From Dehalococcoidia bacterium (GTDB lineage Bacteria > Chloroflexota > Dehalococcoidia > SAR202 > UBA826): a stretch of DNA of 7,684 bases. The translations under genes were made by a program, and so were the position numbers. The stretch covers positions 1 through 7,684 of the forward strand of contig DTSF01000289.1 of assembly GCA_012965485.1 (NCBI GenBank). Reading direction: 5' to 3'. Shown piece after piece: positions 5,323-7,684 of the stretch (position 1 is the first letter of the stretch; every line of letters starts with the position of its first letter). Under the pieces are notes generated by a model. The model ran no database searches. It saw only the letters and a program-made list of their open reading frames with translations, and was not told where the DNA came from.

Positions 5323-6930
5323 TTAGTTTTCTAGAAAATCCCTCAATTTTTTTGATCTATTAGGATGGCGTAGTTTACGAAGGGCTTTCGCTTCTATTTG
5401 CCGAATTCTCTCTCTAGTTACACCGAAGTCCTTGCCAACTTCTTCAAGAGTCCTACTTCTACCATCTTCCAACCCAAATCTGAGTTCCAAAACTCTCGCT
5501 TCTCTGTCATTAAGAGTGTCCAGCACATCAATAACCTGCTCTCGAAGAAGCTGGTAGGAGGCTGCCTCTACTGGCGCTAAGGCTGCGGTGTCAGGAATAA
5601 AATCACCCAAATGGCTATCCTCTTCTTCTCCAATAGGTGTTTCCAATGAAACAGGCTCCTGAGATATTTTTAGAATCTCTCTAACCTTCTCTGGAGCAAT
5701 CTCCATTTCACGACCGATTTCTTCACTGGTCGGTTCTCTCCCGTACTCTTGGACTAATCTCCTTGTTACCCTAAGCAATTTATTTATAGTTTCAACCATA
5801 TGTACTGGAATACGTATAGTTCGAGCTTGATCAGCAATCGCGCGAGTGATGGCTTGTCTAATCCACCAAGTAGCGTATGTGCTGAATTTGTAACCTTTCC
5901 TGTAATCAAATTTCTCTACAGCTCTAATCAGTCCTATATTTCCTTCCTGTATCAGATCAAGAAGGGACATTCCCCGGCCAATATATTTTTTTGCCACACT
6001 CACTACCAATCTCAGATTGGCTTCTGAAAGATGCTGTTGAGCATCATCACCCCTTTGTTTTATACGTTCCATATGTTGTCTAAACAGAAGTTCATATGGC
6101 TGCATCTTATCCACAATGGAATCATCAGCAACTATTTCCCTCAATTGATCAATTGTAGGTCTACCAGCAATTACTTTGTATATGTCGTCAGGTAGCAATC
6201 TAGTATTTATCGAAGCCTGTTTGATCATTTCCTTCAATACATCATTCTCAGGTGGATCTTGGTCTTTCAATTCCGACAGAATCGCAGAAATTTGTTCCAG
6301 TAGATCATCCTGAAAAATACCATCGATGGCTTCTCTAACGTCTGGGTTCGCCATTAAATCAGGCAATGTTCCATCATACGCAACCTCTTTTGAGGTAAGA
6401 ATTGCCCTTATGATATCTTCACTAGCCACAACAGTCTTAAGCATATCTACGACGATATCTCTTGCTCTTGGTGAGGTGTTTTCTTCAGAAGACAAATCCT
6501 TTTCTTTATTTTCTACAAATCGTTTACCTTCAAATTTTCGGGCCAAATCTCTTTCCTGGGGGGCCTTTAAAAGATCAACCCGGCCTATTTCCCTAAGGTA
6601 CATACGGACAGGATCATCGATTATGTCTGTACTTCCAATTTCTTTTTCCCATTCTCGAGCAGCCTTAGCTTTCAAATCTTCAAGCGATGGGGGAGCATCG
6701 TCATCCTCGTCCACATCCCGTTTTGCAGAACGTGCATCCATGCCCAGCTCAAGAACTGTTGAATCCTCATCATCATCATCCTCATCTTCCTCTTCTTCTA
6801 GTAAATCATCCTGTTCTTCCTGCTCTTCCTCATCAGCCCCATATCCATCCTCTTTTGATCGACTTCCTCTCAAAGCACCATCTATAAGATCTGCCTCTCC
6901 TCCCACATGCTGAATTCCATCAGTAGTCAT
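5323..6930 (-). CDS. rpoD: RNA polymerase primary sigma factor (RpoD/SigA)
   Basis: This 535-residue sigma-70 factor directs RNA polymerase to housekeeping promoters. Residues 1-101 are acidic and low in complexity with no recognisable region 1.1. Region 1.2 is at 102-135 ([17 protein letters not shown]). Residues 136-298 are an inserted mostly helical segment comparable in place to the non-conserved region of E. coli sigma-70. Region 2 runs from 301 ([19 protein letters not shown]) through [18 protein letters not shown] (325-342) and the promoter-melting and -10 recognition stretch [20 protein letters not shown] (349-368). Region 3 follows from about 375, with the finger-like [10 protein letters not shown] (438-447). 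Region 4 contains the -35-binding helix-turn-helix [20 protein letters not shown] (494-513) and ends [11 protein letters not shown]. The ATG has AAAGGAG six bases upstream. dnaG lies 76 bases before it, the classical macromolecular-synthesis arrangement. Confidence 0.97.
   Translation of the reverse strand: MTTDGIQHVGGEADLIDGALRGSRSKEDGYGADEEEQEEQDDLLEEEEDEDDDDEDSTVLELGMDARSAKRDVDEDDDAPPSLEDLKAKAAREWEKEIGSTDIIDDPVRMYLREIGRVDLLKAPQERDLARKFEGKRFVENKEKDLSSEENTSPRARDIVVDMLKTVVASEDIIRAILTSKEVAYDGTLPDLMANPDVREAIDGIFQDDLLEQISAILSELKDQDPPENDVLKEMIKQASINTRLLPDDIYKVIAGRPTIDQLREIVADDSIVDKMQPYELLFRQHMERIKQRGDDAQQHLSEANLRLVVSVAKKYIGRGMSLLDLIQEGNIGLIRAVEKFDYRKGYKFSTYATWWIRQAITRAIADQARTIRIPVHMVETINKLLRVTRRLVQEYGREPTSEEIGREMEIAPEKVREILKISQEPVSLETPIGEEEDSHLGDFIPDTAALAPVEAASYQLLREQVIDVLDTLNDREARVLELRFGLEDGRSRTLEEVGKDFGVTRERIRQIEAKALRKLRHPNRSKKLRDFLEN
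6763..6834 (-). repeat. Acidic low-complexity tract in rpoD (GAA/GAT-type triplets)
   Basis: The tract encodes residues 33-56 of the sigma factor, of which 20 of 24 are Asp or Glu. In DNA it is a run of near-repeated triplets (plus strand TCATCATCATC at about 6768-6778, then TCT/TCC triplets), a sequence prone to length change by slippage. It also creates a Ser-rich antisense open frame on the plus strand that should not be read as a gene. Confidence 0.75.
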
Positions 6931-6936
6931 TCCCTT

Positions 6937-6943
6937 CTCCTTT
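6937..6943 (-). promoter_or_regulatory. Ribosome binding site of rpoD
   Basis: On the minus strand AAAGGAG ends six bases before the ATG at 6930. It is the strongest ribosome site on this strand in the window and fixes the rpoD start. Confidence 0.7.
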
Positions 6944-6956
6944 CCAAATATTGACG

Positions 6957-6977
6957 CAGGTTAAAAATTTTCAGGTT
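6957..6977 (-). repeat. Two direct AACCTG repeats in the dnaG-rpoD gap
   Basis: AACCTG occurs twice on the minus strand (6977-6972 and 6962-6957), 15 bases apart start to start, with AAAATTTTT between. Next to it, toward dnaG, is the small palindrome TTGTCACAA (plus strand 6976-6984). The block lies between the putative promoter and the rpoD ribosome site, where a repressor or an mRNA element could act. A chance origin is not excluded. Confidence 0.35.
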
Positions 6978-6987
6978 GTCACAATAC

Positions 6988-6996
6988 ATTTTACCA
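6988..6996 (-). promoter_or_regulatory. Putative extended -10 promoter for rpoD
   Basis: The minus strand reads TGGTAAAAT, an extended -10 element with hexamer TAAAAT at 6993-6988. No good -35 hexamer is present at standard spacing; TTGAGT upstream is only 11 bases from the hexamer. Transcription would begin near 6981 with a leader of about 50 bases. It would let rpoD be expressed apart from dnaG, as known for internal promoters of this operon in other bacteria. Confidence 0.3.
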
Positions 6997-7006
6997 AAGA
7001 TACCAC

Positions 7007-7684
7007 TCAATCCCCCTCTTTATCCCCTTTATAAGTCTCCAATATTTGCCTATCCAAACCACCTAGTTCATTTTGAAGGTCGATTGTAGGAGGAGAATCA
7101 GTATCTTGCGATTGAATTAGGTCTGCTCTATAAAGCTGCAATCTTCTTCTTTCCAATCTTTTGATACACGTATCAAAATCTATCAACGTATCTGTATTGC
7201 TTGAAGGAATCATAGTATAACTTTGTATACTGGAAAACCTTTCCTCAAGAACTGGATCCAATAATTTAATTAAAGATTCATTTGGGTAAAGGTTTAACCA
7301 TCTAAGGTAAATTTCTCTATCCTCAGTTCTGGTAAAACACTCCGCGTTTAGTTCAATCGCAGCCTCTTTCAATTCTGGCCGGTTGATTATCAGTGACAAT
7401 GTATACTCATCCAGTTTATAGTTGTTATCTACTGGCTTTAGCTCTTCAAATTTTTCGTATTGATTTTCTCCAACATTGCGATCCCTTTGATTGAATCTTC
7501 TTCGAACGTGCTTTAGGGCAGTTTCTACCGTATCGGCTGATGCAGATAATTGTTTCGCTAACATGCCGATATATTTTTCACGATCAAAGGGATCTAATAA
7601 TCTAAGAATCGGAGCAAGAGTTTCAACTACCCGACCCTTTCCACCCGGACCATCTAAATCAAATCGGCCTGACACAACTGGAAT
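7007..7684 (-). CDS. dnaG: DNA primase DnaG, C-terminal part (cut by window)
   Basis: The visible 225 residues are the end of DnaG, which makes RNA primers at the replication fork. The reading frame stays open through the right edge, so the zinc-binding and catalytic TOPRIM domains lie outside the window and the internal GTG at 7675 is not a start. Fragment residues 9-18 (DLDGPGGKGR) and 31-39 (DPFDREKYI) match the stretch after the TOPRIM core, typically followed by LAxxL as here. Residues about 91-129 (DEYTLSLIINRPEL, then an E-C-F and D-R-E-I pattern) resemble the C-terminal helicase-binding domain that contacts DnaB. The last 40 residues are polar and not recognisable. The stop is 76 bases before rpoD on the same strand, supporting the dnaG-rpoD order of the macromolecular-synthesis operon. 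Confidence 0.93.
   Translation of the reverse strand: MPVVSGRFDLDGPGGKGRVVETLAPILRLLDPFDREKYIGMLAKQLSASADTVETALKHVRRRFNQRDRNVGENQYEKFEELKPVDNNYKLDEYTLSLIINRPELKEAAIELNAECFTRTEDREIYLRWLNLYPNESLIKLLDPVLEERFSSIQSYTMIPSSNTDTLIDFDTCIKRLERRRLQLYRADLIQSQDTDSPPTIDLQNELGGLDRQILETYKGDKEGD

Noticed and set aside
5398..6027. Plus-strand frames opposite rpoD regions 2 and 4
   Set aside because: They are antisense to highly conserved sigma domains, with no independent evidence.
6687..6887. Plus-strand His/Pro-rich frame resembling a metal-binding peptide
   Set aside because: HHHHPH-like runs arise from the same triplet tract of rpoD read in another frame.
6326..6913. Plus-strand 195-codon open frame opposite rpoD, Ser-rich at its end
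   Set aside because: It is antisense to the rpoD 5' half. Its Ser runs are the reverse reading of Asp/Glu codons, and it has no family resemblance.

Overview
The window is a compact bacterial chromosomal segment, AT-leaning by eye, holding six recognisable genes and one unexplained left edge. No RNA gene, insertion sequence, CRISPR array, phage gene or toxin-antitoxin pair is visible. The housekeeping set and the style of the primary sigma factor (acidic N-terminus, inserted helical segment between regions 1.2 and 2, near-canonical regions 2 to 4) would suit a Chloroflexota/Dehalococcoidia-type lineage such as marine SAR202. That placement is inference from recall of protein style; no search was run.

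Left half, plus strand. After about 190 bases without a secure gene comes nfo (endonuclease IV, AP-site repair, all nine metal ligands present). Four bases later follows a fusion of a ferritin-like di-iron domain to a VIT1/CCC1-type iron transporter (MbfA-like). The two look like one transcription unit linking iron detoxification with repair of oxidative DNA damage. Next come a SelA-fold PLP enzyme of the COG1921 family, whose start is fixed by a strong Shine-Dalgarno site, and rplY/ctc (ribosomal protein bL25, GTG start), which probably has its own extended -10 promoter and a dyad in its leader.

Right half, minus strand. Reading leftward from the right edge: the C-terminal part of DnaG primase (cut by the window), rpoD/sigA (primary sigma factor), then a DUF362 protein whose ATG directly follows the rpoD stop codon. 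dnaG-rpoD is the core of the classical macromolecular-synthesis operon; the DUF362 gene is an unusual passenger. The two halves converge at about 4165-4192, where a short hairpin overlaps the DUF362 stop codon.

I do not see a convincing new multi-gene system. The points most worth following are the DUF362 gene abutting rpoD without a visible ribosome binding site, the strongly acidic low-complexity N-terminus of the sigma factor, the nfo plus ferritin-VIT pair, and short symmetric or repeated elements in the rplY and rpoD leaders.
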